Shown here one piece after another: positions 37,803 to 47,213 of a DNA stretch of 64,000 nucleotides (its first letter is position 1; each line of letters starts with the position of its first letter). Source of the DNA: Psychrosphaera aestuarii. GTDB taxonomy: Bacteria; Pseudomonadota; Gammaproteobacteria; Enterobacterales; Alteromonadaceae. The DNA lies in assembly GCF_017948405.1 (NCBI RefSeq), contig NZ_CP072844.1, positions 1,488,001-1,552,000 of the forward strand, given 5' to 3'. A model generated the notes under the pieces. That model saw only the letters and a list, made by a program, of their open reading frames with translations. It did no database searches and was not told the origin of the DNA. A program made the position numbers and the translations under genes.

Positions 37803-38828
37803 ATGCGTGATATCCACATCGCGCTTGATATGATGGGGGGCGATTATGGCCCCCGATCTACTATTCCTGCAGCCATCAAAGCTGTAGAAGATTACCCCTA
37901 TTTGCATCTTTATCTCTGTGGTCATTCACAAAGCATTCATAGCGCACTATCAAAGCAAAACGTATTAGGCCATCCTCGACTTTCAGTCGTTCATTGTGAA
38001 CAAGTTGTTAATCAAGACGAAAGACCCGACCTCGCTTTACGCAAAAAACCTAACTCATCCATGAGAAAAGCACTCGAGTTAGTAAACGAAAAAAAAGCAG
38101 ATGCTTGCGTCTCAGCGGGCAATACCGGAGCTTTATTGGCGATTGCGAGATATGTATTAAAAACATTACCTTCAATTAAACGCCCAGCGCTCATTAGTGC
38201 ATTGCCAACATACGAAGACGATAAAGTATTGTTATTAGACTTAGGTGCCAATATTCACCATTGTTCTGACACGTTATTCCAGTTTGCCGTAATGGGATCG
38301 GTTATGGCAAAAGAAGTGGAAGGTATCGATAATCCTCGTATCGCCTTATTGAACGTAGGTGAAGAAGACATAAAAGGTGCAGAGCACTTAAAACATACTG
38401 CTGAAAAGTTAATGCAGTGTGAGCACATCAACTATGTAGGTTTTGCTGAAGGGAACGATATATTTGCAGGGAAAGCAGACGTCATTGTATGCGACGGTTT
38501 TGTAGGAAACGTTGCATTAAAAACAATTGAAGGCGTAGCAAAACTTATTATCTCTAAATTGCGAGCCATGAGTGAAAGCTCATTTTTCAGCAAAATCATG
38601 ATTGGCATACTCATGCCAGGTATAAGAAAACTCTTTTCAAAGATGAACCCCGACCACTACAACGGCGCTAGTCTGATAGGATTGCGCGGAATTGTTGTCA
38701 AAAGTCATGGCAATGCCTCTTCAAAAGCCTTCTACAGTGCAATTAAAGAGGCAATTAAAGAGTCTCAACGTCAAGTTCCAGCTAAAATTAAGGACAAAGT
38801 TGAGGTGATGTTAAAAGCCGATGACTAA
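37803..38828 (+). CDS. plsX: Phosphate acyltransferase PlsX
   Basis: A 341-residue enzyme that converts acyl-ACP to acyl phosphate for phospholipid synthesis. It opens with the family block IALDMMGGDYGP and contains SAGNTGALLA, LLNVGEEDIKG and ICDGFVGNVALKT-type motifs (VCDGFVGNVALKTIEG). It lies 19 nt after rpmF and 34 nt before fabH. Confidence 0.96.
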   Translation: MRDIHIALDMMGGDYGPRSTIPAAIKAVEDYPYLHLYLCGHSQSIHSALSKQNVLGHPRLSVVHCEQVVNQDERPDLALRKKPNSSMRKALELVNEKKADACVSAGNTGALLAIARYVLKTLPSIKRPALISALPTYEDDKVLLLDLGANIHHCSDTLFQFAVMGSVMAKEVEGIDNPRIALLNVGEEDIKGAEHLKHTAEKLMQCEHINYVGFAEGNDIFAGKADVIVCDGFVGNVALKTIEGVAKLIISKLRAMSESSFFSKIMIGILMPGIRKLFSKMNPDHYNGASLIGLRGIVVKSHGNASSKAFYSAIKEAIKESQRQVPAKIKDKVEVMLKADD

Positions 38829-38862
38829 ATGAATTAGTCTATAAGACAAACTGAGAGGTTTC

Positions 38863-39825
38863 ATGTTTTCAAAAATTATCGGCACGGGTAGCTATTTTCC
38901 ATCGCAAATTCGCTCTAATAAAGACTTAGAGAAAATGGTAGAGACAAGTGACGATTGGATCACAGAAAGAACTGGCATAAAAGAACGCCGGATTATGGAT
39001 GAGACCGATACGGTATCAAGTATGTCCACCAAAGCCGCTAAAAAAGCATTAGAAATGGCCGGTATTGACGCTTCTGAAATTGACTTAGTTATTGTTGGCA
39101 CAACAAGTCATGCACGAGCATTCCCATCTGCAGGTTGTGAAGTTCAAAGAGATCTTGGTATTCCTTCTGGCGTCCCTGCTTTTGATGTAGCGGCTGCATG
39201 TTCTGGCTTTTGTTACGCATTAAGTATTGGCGATACCTACATAAAAGCGGGTACAGCCAAAAAAGCATTAATCATTGGTGCCGATTGTTTAAGTCACCTT
39301 ATGAGCCCAACCGACCGAAAAACAATTGTGTTATTTGGCGATGGTGCCGGAGCAGTTATTATTGAAGCGACCGAAGAACCTGGTATTTTATCTACTCATA
39401 TTCATGCTGATGGCAATGCGTCGGAATTGTTAAAGGCAGAGATGCCTGTACGAGGCAAAGAAGAATCAGTACATGAGGCATGGGGACACATGGAAGGTAA
39501 TCAGGTATTTAAAGTAGCAGTGACTAAGTTATCTGAAGTAGTTGAGACAACCTTAAAACTAAATAAAGCAGAGAAATCTGACATTGATTGGTTAATACCT
39601 CATCAAGCTAACATGCGAATTATTTCAGCGGTTGCTAAAAAGCTTGATATGAGTATGGATCAAGTAGTAATAAATCTAGATAAATATGGTAATACGTCTG
39701 CGGCTACCGTTCCAACAGCGTTAGACGAAGCAATTCGAGATGGCCGTATTAAACGTGGGCAGACTCTATTATTAAATGCGTTTGGTGCAGGCTTTACTTG
39801 GGCCTCTGCGCTTATAAAATACTAA
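38863..39825 (+). CDS. fabH: 3-oxoacyl-ACP synthase III
   Basis: A 320-residue enzyme that starts fatty-acid synthesis by condensing acetyl-CoA with malonyl-ACP. The catalytic triad is present: Cys113 (AACSGF), His247 (PHQANMRI) and Asn277 (YGNTSAA). GAGAGG precedes the ATG. It is part of the fabHDG-acpP-fabF cluster. Confidence 0.97.
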   Translation: MFSKIIGTGSYFPSQIRSNKDLEKMVETSDDWITERTGIKERRIMDETDTVSSMSTKAAKKALEMAGIDASEIDLVIVGTTSHARAFPSAGCEVQRDLGIPSGVPAFDVAAACSGFCYALSIGDTYIKAGTAKKALIIGADCLSHLMSPTDRKTIVLFGDGAGAVIIEATEEPGILSTHIHADGNASELLKAEMPVRGKEESVHEAWGHMEGNQVFKVAVTKLSEVVETTLKLNKAEKSDIDWLIPHQANMRIISAVAKKLDMSMDQVVINLDKYGNTSAATVPTALDEAIRDGRIKRGQTLLLNAFGAGFTWASALIKY

Positions 39826-39853
39826 AAATAAATCCGTAAAGAGATCAAATAAA

Positions 39854-40780
39854 ATGACAAAAGCAATTGTATTTCCTGGGCAAGGTTCACAAAGCGTAGG
39901 GATGTTATCTGAATTATATGAAGCGTCTGCTGTCGTACAAAATACATTTAAAGAAGCGTCAGATGCCCTTGGTTATGATATGTGGGCTTTAGTATCTAAA
40001 GACAGTAGTGAACAACTAAACAAGACTGAATTTACTCAACCTGCATTATTAACATGCTCAGTTGCCATTTGGCGCGATTATATTGCCAAAGGTGGCGAAC
40101 TTCCCGCATATCTAGCCGGTCATAGTCTAGGAGAGTACTCTGCACTTGTATGTGCTGAAGTAATTTCTTTAGCAGATGCTGTTTTGTTAGTGCAAAAGCG
40201 TGGTCAATATATGCAACAGGCAGTTCCAGCCGGCACAGGTGCAATGGCAGCTATAATAGGTCTAGATGATGAACTAGTGAGTAAAGCTTGTACAGACAGT
40301 GCACAAGGCGACGTGGTGGCACCTGTTAATTATAACTCTCCTGGTCAAATAGTCATCGCGGGTGAAAAAGCGGCAGTTGAACGAGCTATGGTATTAGCTA
40401 AAGAATTTGGTGCGAAGCGAGCGTTACCGTTGCCTGTCTCGGTACCATCACACTGTGAGTTAATGAAACCAGCAGCTGATAAATTGGCTGCTGATTTAGA
40501 ACAATTAAAATTTAATACGCCTGTCATACCAGTTATAAATAATGTAGACGTAGCAACGCCGAATAGCGGTGAAGACATTAAATTGGCGTTAGTCAAACAG
40601 CTATATAGCCCAGTTCGATGGACTGAAACTATTCAGCAATGTCATAAGCTAGGCGTTTCTGATGTTATCGAATTTGGTCCTGGTAAAGTCTTAACAGGGC
40701 TAGGTAAACGTATTGAGAAATCGATTAATTATAGTGCCGCGAATGATACGGCCACACTAGCAGCTGCTGTTGCTGAATAA
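39854..40780 (+). CDS. fabD: Malonyl-CoA:ACP transacylase
   Basis: A 308-residue enzyme that loads malonyl groups on acyl carrier protein. It has the FPGQGSQ N-terminus, the nucleophile Ser91 in GHSLGE and the catalytic His200 in VPSHCELM. It sits 28 nt after fabH and 15 nt before fabG. Confidence 0.97.
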   Translation: MTKAIVFPGQGSQSVGMLSELYEASAVVQNTFKEASDALGYDMWALVSKDSSEQLNKTEFTQPALLTCSVAIWRDYIAKGGELPAYLAGHSLGEYSALVCAEVISLADAVLLVQKRGQYMQQAVPAGTGAMAAIIGLDDELVSKACTDSAQGDVVAPVNYNSPGQIVIAGEKAAVERAMVLAKEFGAKRALPLPVSVPSHCELMKPAADKLAADLEQLKFNTPVIPVINNVDVATPNSGEDIKLALVKQLYSPVRWTETIQQCHKLGVSDVIEFGPGKVLTGLGKRIEKSINYSAANDTATLAAAVAE

Positions 40781-40795
40781 TAAAAGGGAAAAAAT

Positions 40796-41539
40796 ATGTC
40801 TTTATTTAGCTTAGAAGGCAAAGTAGTACTTGTTACAGGTGCTTCTCGTGGAATTGGCAAAGCCGTTGCGGAAACTTTGGTAGAGCAAGGTGCAAAGGTT
40901 GCAGGTACTGCTACATCGGAAAGCGGCGCACAAAATATCTCAGAATACTTAGGTGAAAATGGAAAGGGTTATGCACTGAACGTGACCAATCCTGATTCGA
41001 TTAAAGAAACGTTAGATGCAATTAAGTCGGATTTCGGAGATGTAGACGTATTAGTAAACAATGCCGGTATCACTCGCGATAACTTGTTAATGCGAATGAA
41101 AGACGATGAATGGGCCGATATTATTGAGACAAACTTAACCTCAATATTTCGACTGAGTAAGGCTGTAATGCGACCTATGATGAAAAAACGTCATGGTCGA
41201 ATCATCAATATTGGTTCAGTCGTTGGTACGATGGGAAATGCAGGCCAAGCAAATTATGCGGCAGCGAAAGCGGGCGTGATCGGTTTTTCTAAATCGTTAG
41301 CAAAAGAGATCGCTTCTCGTGGTATTACCGTAAACGTAGTGGCTCCAGGGTTCATAGATACGGATATGACAAAAGCGTTAGATGATTCACAACGCAAGGC
41401 TATTGCAGATCAAGTTCCAGCAGAACGTCTAGGTGACCCAAAAGAGATTGCAGCTACTGTTGCTTTTTTAGCGAGTAATGAAGCTGGTTATATTTCGGGC
41501 GAAACTATTCACGTAAATGGCGGCATGTATATGGTATAA
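40796..41539 (+). CDS. fabG: 3-oxoacyl-ACP reductase
   Basis: A 247-residue NADPH-dependent short-chain dehydrogenase of the elongation cycle. The cofactor motif TGASRGIGKA, the NNAGITRD loop and the catalytic Ser141, Tyr154 and Lys158 are all present. AAAAGGG lies before the ATG. It is followed by a 155-nt gap before acpP, which may hold a separate acpP promoter. Confidence 0.97.
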   Translation: MSLFSLEGKVVLVTGASRGIGKAVAETLVEQGAKVAGTATSESGAQNISEYLGENGKGYALNVTNPDSIKETLDAIKSDFGDVDVLVNNAGITRDNLLMRMKDDEWADIIETNLTSIFRLSKAVMRPMMKKRHGRIINIGSVVGTMGNAGQANYAAAKAGVIGFSKSLAKEIASRGITVNVVAPGFIDTDMTKALDDSQRKAIADQVPAERLGDPKEIAATVAFLASNEAGYISGETIHVNGGMYMV

Positions 41540-41694
41540 ACGTCGATCTTGTAGACATTTTGACGTTAACTTACTCGAATCTACTGATGAGGTTCGACCA
41601 CCGGCAGATATTAAATAATAACTTGAACACGTCGATGAGTGTATTTACACTACGACACATAAAAATTACTTAAAAAAGAAAAAAGGAAAATAAC

Positions 41695-41928
41695 ATGAGC
41701 ATAGAAGATCGCGTAGCTAAGATCGTAGTAGAGCAACTAGGCGTTAAAGAAGAAGAAGTAAAAGCTGAATCTTCTTTCGTAGATGATCTTGGTGCAGATT
41801 CTCTTGACACTGTTGAATTAGTAATGGCGCTTGAAGAAGAATTTGATACTGAAATTCCTGACGAAGAAGCTGAAAAAATCACAACAGTTCAATCAGCAAT
41901 TGACTACATCAAAGCTCACGCTGAATAA
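41695..41928 (+). CDS. acpP: Acyl carrier protein
   Basis: A 77-residue acidic four-helix carrier. The phosphopantetheine Ser is in [18 protein letters not shown] (Ser36). AAAAGGAAAA is a strong SD before the ATG. A strong hairpin terminator follows directly, so acpP can be expressed as its own short transcript, in keeping with its high abundance. Confidence 0.98.
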   Translation: MSIEDRVAKIVVEQLGVKEEEVKAESSFVDDLGADSLDTVELVMALEEEFDTEIPDEEAEKITTVQSAIDYIKAHAE

Positions 41929-41943
41929 GATTTGTTTTTAAAA

Positions 41944-41970
41944 GAAGGGCAGCCTAAGCTGCCTTTTTTT
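41944..41970 (+). terminator. Terminator after acpP
   Basis: A GGCAGC / GCTGCC stem with a 4-nt loop is followed by T7, 16 nt after the stop. Confidence 0.88.
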
Positions 41971-42022
41971 ATATAAAAAATATAATAAATATACAGAAGT
42001 ACAGGGTAATCGGAGAATACAA

Positions 42023-43261
42023 GTGACAAAGCGCAGAGTAGTAGTGACGGGTATGGGAATGTTATCACCAGTAGGCAATGACGTTGATAGCACATGGAAA
42101 AGCTTGCTAGCGGGTAAGAGCGGCGCAGAGTTGATAACTCATTTTGATACAGAGCAGTTCGGTACTAAATTCGCCGCTATGGTTAAAGACATCGACTTGT
42201 CCGAATACATTCCTCGCAAAGATGCCAAAAAAATGGACTTATTTATTCAATACGGCATTGTGGCGGCTATTCAAGCGATAAAAGATTCTGGTATAGAAAT
42301 AAACGATGACAATGCTGATCGAATTGGCGCTGCAATAGGTTCTGGCATTGGCGGTTTAGGTTTAATCGAAGAAAATCATGCAAAACTGGTTCACAACGGC
42401 CCAAGAAAACTTTCTCCATTCTTTGTACCTTCTACAATTATTAATATGATTGCAGGCCAACTCTCTATTATGTTTGGTTTAAAAGGACCGAATATATCAA
42501 TTACAACGGCTTGCACATCAGGTGTACATAATATTGGTCATGCCGCGCGCATGATTGCTTACGGCGATGCAGACGTTATGGTTGCCGGTGGTGCAGAAAA
42601 AGCGTCTACAGAGCTCGGTATCGGAGGTTTTGGTGCAGCACGAGCGCTATCGACACGTAATGAGGAGCCAACGAAAGCGAGCCGACCTTGGGACAAAGAC
42701 AGAGATGGATTTTTACTAGGTGATGGTGCAGGAATGATGGTCCTTGAAGATTATGACCATGCTGTTGCTCGTGGCGCAAAAATATATGCAGAGTTAGTCG
42801 GTTTTGGAATGAGTGGCGATGCTTACCACATGACATCGCCTCCTGAAGATGGCAATGGAGCTGCTCGTTCAATGCAAAATGCTTTAAATGACGCAGGAAT
42901 AGAGGCTTCTCAAGTCGGCTATATCAATGCTCACGGTACATCAACTCCAGCAGGTGATAAGGCTGAAACACAAGCTGTAAAAACGGTGTTTGGTTCATCG
43001 GCAAGTACAGTGCTTGTATCGTCGTCAAAATCGATGATAGGACATTTATTAGGCGCTGCAGGCGCAGTTGAATCAATCATCACAGTGATGAGTTTAATTG
43101 ATCAAAAAGTTCACCCGACAATTAATTTAGATAACCCTGATGAAGGTTGCGATTTAGATTACGTAGCAGACGGCGCGCGTGACGTAAAAATGGATTACGC
43201 TTTGTGTAATTCTTTTGGTTTCGGTGGTACCAACGGAACGTTAATATTTAAAAAAGTTTAG
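42023..43261 (+). CDS. fabF: 3-oxoacyl-ACP synthase II
   Basis: A 412-residue condensing enzyme that elongates acyl-ACP and shifts unsaturated fatty-acid content with temperature in E. coli. The triad is Cys164 (TTACTSG), His304 ([11 protein letters not shown]) and His341 ([10 protein letters not shown]). It uses a GTG start with CGGAG upstream. It is flanked by terminators on both sides (after acpP and after itself). Confidence 0.97.
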   Translation: MTKRRVVVTGMGMLSPVGNDVDSTWKSLLAGKSGAELITHFDTEQFGTKFAAMVKDIDLSEYIPRKDAKKMDLFIQYGIVAAIQAIKDSGIEINDDNADRIGAAIGSGIGGLGLIEENHAKLVHNGPRKLSPFFVPSTIINMIAGQLSIMFGLKGPNISITTACTSGVHNIGHAARMIAYGDADVMVAGGAEKASTELGIGGFGAARALSTRNEEPTKASRPWDKDRDGFLLGDGAGMMVLEDYDHAVARGAKIYAELVGFGMSGDAYHMTSPPEDGNGAARSMQNALNDAGIEASQVGYINAHGTSTPAGDKAETQAVKTVFGSSASTVLVSSSKSMIGHLLGAAGAVESIITVMSLIDQKVHPTINLDNPDEGCDLDYVADGARDVKMDYALCNSFGFGGTNGTLIFKKV

Positions 43262-43304
43262 TTTTAGTTCACTGACAGGTGAATTTCAGACGAAAATTTG
43301 ATAC

Positions 43305-43335
43305 AAAAGCTCAATGATTTCATTGGGCTTTTTTT
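43305..43335 (+). terminator. Terminator between fabF and pabC
   Basis: A 10-bp stem, AAGCTCAATG / CATTGGGCTT (one G-U pair), is followed by T7. The T-run ends directly at the pabC ATG at 43336. Confidence 0.85.
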
Positions 43336-44148
43336 ATGACCTTTAATTGTTACGACAATAACTTAAATCTAACCGACTGTAGCAAGGATTGGTTTGAACA
43401 AAGAAGCTTTTTATTTGGCGATGGTCACTTTACTACAACTAAAGTTGAACTGGGCCGTATATTAGATTGGCCTCTGCACCTAAAGCGTTTGCAAGTTGCA
43501 AATGATCGCTTAAAAGTTGCGAGTATTAATTGGCAAAAACTATCGGAACTTGCCTCGACTCATGCACAACAAGTTAAAAACGGCATCATAAAAATTCAAA
43601 TTAGCAGAGGTACTAGTGTCCGTGGTTATCAGGTGTCGAATGATATGACTCCTTATGTTTTTATCACAACAACCTCAACACAACTAGTGGATTTCGCTAA
43701 ACTTAAGGCGCCGGTTGAATTAAATATTTTAGACACAAAACTTGGCATCAATCCAAGTTTAGCGGGCCTTAAACACGGAAATCGACTTGAACAAGCATTG
43801 ATCAGCTGTGAACTAAACGACAAGATGTTAACCGATGGTATTGTCGCTGATATAAACGGGCATGTTATCGAAACTGCAAAGGCTAATTTATTTTGGTTTG
43901 ATGGTAAGCAATGGCATACACCATTATTAAACCATTGTGGAATCGCTGGCATTGTTCGAGAAAAAATATTAACAAAAATACCATTCATCAAAGCAGATAC
44001 GATAACCGAACAAAAGCTAATTGAAAATGCAGAGGCTATGTTCATCTGTAATTCGATATTAGGAATAGTACCTGTGAGTCAACTAGCAAATAAAAAGTTG
44101 CAATTGGCGCCCAGCGCTAAAATCCATGCCGAGGTTTTTCATGACTAA
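43336..44148 (+). CDS. pabC: Aminodeoxychorismate lyase
   Basis: A 270-residue PLP enzyme of fold class IV that releases pyruvate from aminodeoxychorismate to give p-aminobenzoate for folate. Seen are FGDGHFTT near the N-terminus, the PLP lysine in LKHGNRLEQ, and the TDGIVADINGHVIE and NLFWF segments. The ATG has no SD and touches the terminator U-tract upstream. Family alignment of the N-terminus supports this start. It overlaps mltG by 8 nt. Confidence 0.92.
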   Translation: MTFNCYDNNLNLTDCSKDWFEQRSFLFGDGHFTTTKVELGRILDWPLHLKRLQVANDRLKVASINWQKLSELASTHAQQVKNGIIKIQISRGTSVRGYQVSNDMTPYVFITTTSTQLVDFAKLKAPVELNILDTKLGINPSLAGLKHGNRLEQALISCELNDKMLTDGIVADINGHVIETAKANLFWFDGKQWHTPLLNHCGIAGIVREKILTKIPFIKADTITEQKLIENAEAMFICNSILGIVPVSQLANKKLQLAPSAKIHAEVFHD

Positions 44149-45175
44149 TTTTTTTAAGCGTTGGTCAAAACTTAAAATATTGATCACTACATCATTTATT
44201 TTGTCCATAGCCATGCTTACAGCTTTTATATGGTTGCAAACCCAATTAGAAAAACCGTTAAAAATTCCAGAGCCGACTTTTTTTAAAGTGGAAAAAGGGG
44301 CATCAATAAATAAAGTTTGCCGTCAGTTTACCCAATTGAATTGGTTAGAGTCGTGCATACCTTTGAAAGTCATGTCTAAATTAGATACAAGTTTTAACAA
44401 TATTAAATCAGGTACATACAAGCTTGACGGCACTGATTCTGTTTCTCAAATAGTACAAATGTTTACTAAAGGAGAAGTTCATCAGTTTGCTTTTACTATT
44501 GTTGATGGTGAAAACATTTATCAAGTATTAGATAAGCTCGCGGAGGTTGACTTTTTAAGCAATGATATTAGAGATTTAGACTTACAAGGGATAGCATCTG
44601 CTCTTGGTTTGAAATCGGATACACCAGAAGGCTTTTTAGCGCCAGATACCTATTTTGTTGAAGCGGAAACAAAAATTACCGACTTGTTAAAAAGAGCCGT
44701 TGCAAAACAGCAAGACCGACTAGAACAAGCGTGGAAGCAACGACAAGTTTTTAGGTTTAAAACACCTTATGAGTTATTAAAGTTAGCATCAATAATTGAA
44801 AAAGAGTCAGGTGTCGCCGCGGAACGGGGAGCAATCGCATCGGTATTTTACAACAGACTAGAGAAAGGTATGCGGTTACAAACGGACCCGACTGTTATCT
44901 ATGGTATATGGCAAGAATACGATGGCGACATAAAACGCGTTCATTTAAAACAAAAAACACCTTACAATACCTATAGAATTAATGGGCTACCACCAACACC
45001 GATTGCAAATCCAAGTTTAAGTTCGCTTTTAGCCGCCGCGCAACCAGAGCAAACTGATTTTCTGTATTTTGTTGCTTCAGGAAATGGTGGTCACGTATTT
45101 AGTAAAACGTTAGCCGAGCATAATAAAGCAGTACGCTCATATTTAGCGATACAGAAACTCAAAAATAAAGAATAG
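44141..45175 (+). CDS. mltG: Endolytic peptidoglycan transglycosylase MltG
   Basis: A 344-residue inner-membrane enzyme that cuts nascent glycan and so sets strand length. One N-terminal membrane segment (about 11-32), a LysM-like subdomain and the YceG domain with catalytic Glu220 (ASIIEKES) are present, as is the LQTDPTVIYG block. I chose the ATG at 44141 because GAGG lies 6 nt before it; the one at 44126 has no SD. Confidence 0.95.
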   Translation: MTNFFKRWSKLKILITTSFILSIAMLTAFIWLQTQLEKPLKIPEPTFFKVEKGASINKVCRQFTQLNWLESCIPLKVMSKLDTSFNNIKSGTYKLDGTDSVSQIVQMFTKGEVHQFAFTIVDGENIYQVLDKLAEVDFLSNDIRDLDLQGIASALGLKSDTPEGFLAPDTYFVEAETKITDLLKRAVAKQQDRLEQAWKQRQVFRFKTPYELLKLASIIEKESGVAAERGAIASVFYNRLEKGMRLQTDPTVIYGIWQEYDGDIKRVHLKQKTPYNTYRINGLPPTPIANPSLSSLLAAAQPEQTDFLYFVASGNGGHVFSKTLAEHNKAVRSYLAIQKLKNKE

Positions 45176-45190
45176 AGTTAAAGGAATTTG

Positions 45191-45823
45191 ATGAAAGCTG
45201 GAAAATTTATTGTTGTTGAAGGACTTGAAGGTGCGGGTAAATCAACTGCAATGTCACAAATACAATCATTATTAACGTCCAAGGGTATAGAATTCATTTG
45301 TACCAGAGAGCCAGGTGGAACGCCGTTAGCTGAAAAAATGCGTGAGATTGTAAAAGCAGAAACGGAAGAGCATTTAACAGCCGAAGCCGAGTTATTGTTG
45401 ATGTACGCTAGCCGTATTCAGCTAATTGAAAATGTTATAAAACCAGCTTTAGCTAAAGGACAGTGGGTTATTGGCGATAGGCATGATATGTCATCGCTGG
45501 CATACCAAGGTGGTGGGCGTCAGTTGCCGGATACCCTACTATTACCTATTCGAAACGCCGTATTAAAAGATTTTCATCCAGACCTTACGTTGCTAATGGA
45601 TATTGATCCTAAGGTGGGTCTTGCTCGAGCGGCCAACAGAGGAGAGCTTGACAGAATCGAACGTATGGATTTGTCTTTTTTTGAGCGCACTCGGAAAGTC
45701 TACTTAGACTTAGCGAAGTCAAACGACAAGATTATTATAATTAACGCCGAAAATTCACTAGAGCAAGTACAAGAAGATTTATATCAAAACTTAACCCATT
45801 GGTTAGAGAATACAGCGTTGTGA
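45191..45823 (+). CDS. tmk: Thymidylate kinase
   Basis: A 210-residue kinase that phosphorylates dTMP to dTDP. P-loop EGLEGAGKST (10-19), the REPGGTPLAEKMRE segment and the DRHDMSSLAYQGGGR lid/DR region identify it. AAGGA precedes the ATG with 5-nt spacing, so the TTG at 45188 is not the start. It overlaps holB by one base (TGATG). Confidence 0.96.
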   Translation: MKAGKFIVVEGLEGAGKSTAMSQIQSLLTSKGIEFICTREPGGTPLAEKMREIVKAETEEHLTAEAELLLMYASRIQLIENVIKPALAKGQWVIGDRHDMSSLAYQGGGRQLPDTLLLPIRNAVLKDFHPDLTLLMDIDPKVGLARAANRGELDRIERMDLSFFERTRKVYLDLAKSNDKIIIINAENSLEQVQEDLYQNLTHWLENTAL

Positions 45824-46719
45824 TGTCAGTGACTGGAAAAGAATCAAGTGTTGTTGACCAGGTTATAACGTTAGCCAGCTCGGGTAAACTTGCACATGCC
45901 TACATAGTGGAAACACAAGATTCGAGTTCGACGCAACAACAACTCAACCATCTTTATGGTATGTTTTTATGTGAGCGTTCTAGCGCTACTAAGCTTCAAT
46001 CGTGTCAGCAATGTAAAAGCTGTAAATTGTATAAAGCTGGCAGTCACCCAGACTTTAAAGCGATAGACGGCCAAAGCCAATCGATTGGCATTGACGATAT
46101 TAGAGCGATTAGTGAATGGCTAAATAAAACCCCACAGATAACTGACAGTCAAATTGTATCCATTGTTCATGCTCAAAACATGACAGAAAACGCGGCAAAT
46201 GCACTTTTAAAAACATTAGAAGAGCCATCACAAAACAGCTATTTGTTTTTAATCAATAGCAGTGCAAAAAAATTATTACCAACTATCGTTAGTCGCTGCC
46301 AAGTATTAAAACATCCAGTCCTTTCAAATAGTCAGTTGAAGGAAAAGTATTCTTCTGTTCCAGACTATTTAATAGGGTTCGCAAATGGTAATGAGAGTTT
46401 AGTAAGTCATTGGCAAGACGAAACAAATCAAGCTCCTTATACGAACGTATTTAGCTTGTTTATGGCTTGGTTAAAAAATCAATCAAGTGCCAATCAGTTG
46501 ATTGCCGTTGTTCAAAAAGATATATCACTAACAGAATTTTTTGTATATCTGTGTGAGCGCAGATGTCGACAGATGTTACTTGCCGGTTATTCTGATAATG
46601 CAGAACAAGCGTTGAAAATATTAACAAAATTTAATTTTGCTCAAAAAAATATTAAAGGGCAGAATAGGGAAGTCGCATTTGTTGCGATGATAGAAAATTT
46701 GGAATCGTGGATTAAGTAA
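45823..46719 (+). CDS. holB: DNA polymerase III subunit delta prime
   Basis: A 298-residue clamp-loader subunit. An AAA+-like fold with the zinc module Cys50, Cys61, Cys64, Cys67 matches the spacing of E. coli HolB. The 'SRC' segment (TIVSRCQVL, arginine finger region) is present, and as expected for delta prime the P-loop is degenerate. I used the ATG overlapping the tmk stop; the one at 45799 lies inside tmk. Confidence 0.93.
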   Translation: MSVTGKESSVVDQVITLASSGKLAHAYIVETQDSSSTQQQLNHLYGMFLCERSSATKLQSCQQCKSCKLYKAGSHPDFKAIDGQSQSIGIDDIRAISEWLNKTPQITDSQIVSIVHAQNMTENAANALLKTLEEPSQNSYLFLINSSAKKLLPTIVSRCQVLKHPVLSNSQLKEKYSSVPDYLIGFANGNESLVSHWQDETNQAPYTNVFSLFMAWLKNQSSANQLIAVVQKDISLTEFFVYLCERRCRQMLLAGYSDNAEQALKILTKFNFAQKNIKGQNREVAFVAMIENLESWIK

Positions 46720-47046
46720 ATGAATCGTCTAGTTGCAGAAATCGAAGATACAAAAGAGTTATTTAGATGCTACATGCCTTTCGTTAAAGGAGGTGGCTTG
46801 TTTATCAAAACAAATTTACCAGTAAAATTAGGTGAGACGGCATCGGTAATTTTAACCTTACCGGACGCTCTAGAGCCAGAATTGTTTGATGCTGAGGTTA
46901 TTTGGGTAACGCCACAAGGTGCGCAAAATGTAAATCCTCCAGGAGTTGGCGTTTTATTGAATAACACTGAAAACAGATTACAAGTCAAAATAGAAAAGCT
47001 ACTAGGTACCATGATTAATCTACCAGAGCCAACCTATACCATGTAG
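46720..47046 (+). CDS. PilZ domain protein (type IV pilus PilZ-like)
   Basis: A 108-residue PilZ-fold protein directly after holB, the usual place of the pilus-assembly protein PilZ in gammaproteobacteria. It has the core beta-barrel (GGLFIKTN, then LPDALEPELFDAEVIWVTPQGA, then GVGVLL). The RxxxR and D/NxSxxG motifs that bind cyclic di-GMP in other PilZ proteins are absent, as in the pilus-type PilZ, which does not bind the nucleotide. It fits functionally with pilT/pilU 15 kb upstream. Confidence 0.88.
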   Translation: MNRLVAEIEDTKELFRCYMPFVKGGGLFIKTNLPVKLGETASVILTLPDALEPELFDAEVIWVTPQGAQNVNPPGVGVLLNNTENRLQVKIEKLLGTMINLPEPTYTM

Positions 47047-47131
47047 TAACTCACATAGCCTTGATTGAGTATTCGCAATGAATAATTAAATAAGAGTGAG
47101 TAGAAAGATAATAAAAAGTTTTATCTTGAGG

Positions 47132-47145
47132 TTGATCTAAATCAC
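47132..47145 (+). promoter_or_regulatory. FNR-type palindrome upstream of acnA
   Basis: TTGAT-CTAA-ATCAC matches the FNR/EtrA consensus TTGAT-N4-ATCAA at 9 of 10 positions, 69 nt before the acnA start. acnA is an anaerobically repressed gene in E. coli. Binding is inferred. Confidence 0.5.
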
Positions 47146-47213
47146 TTCTACCCTTAGTAAGGTATAAGAGCAAGTCATATAAATTCAAATATTTATGAAT
47201 AATGGGAGCTATT

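Noticed and set aside
43653..44045. 130-codon open frame antisense to pabC
   Set aside because: The sense frame encodes a clear full-length PabC; the antisense frame has no recognisable protein features.
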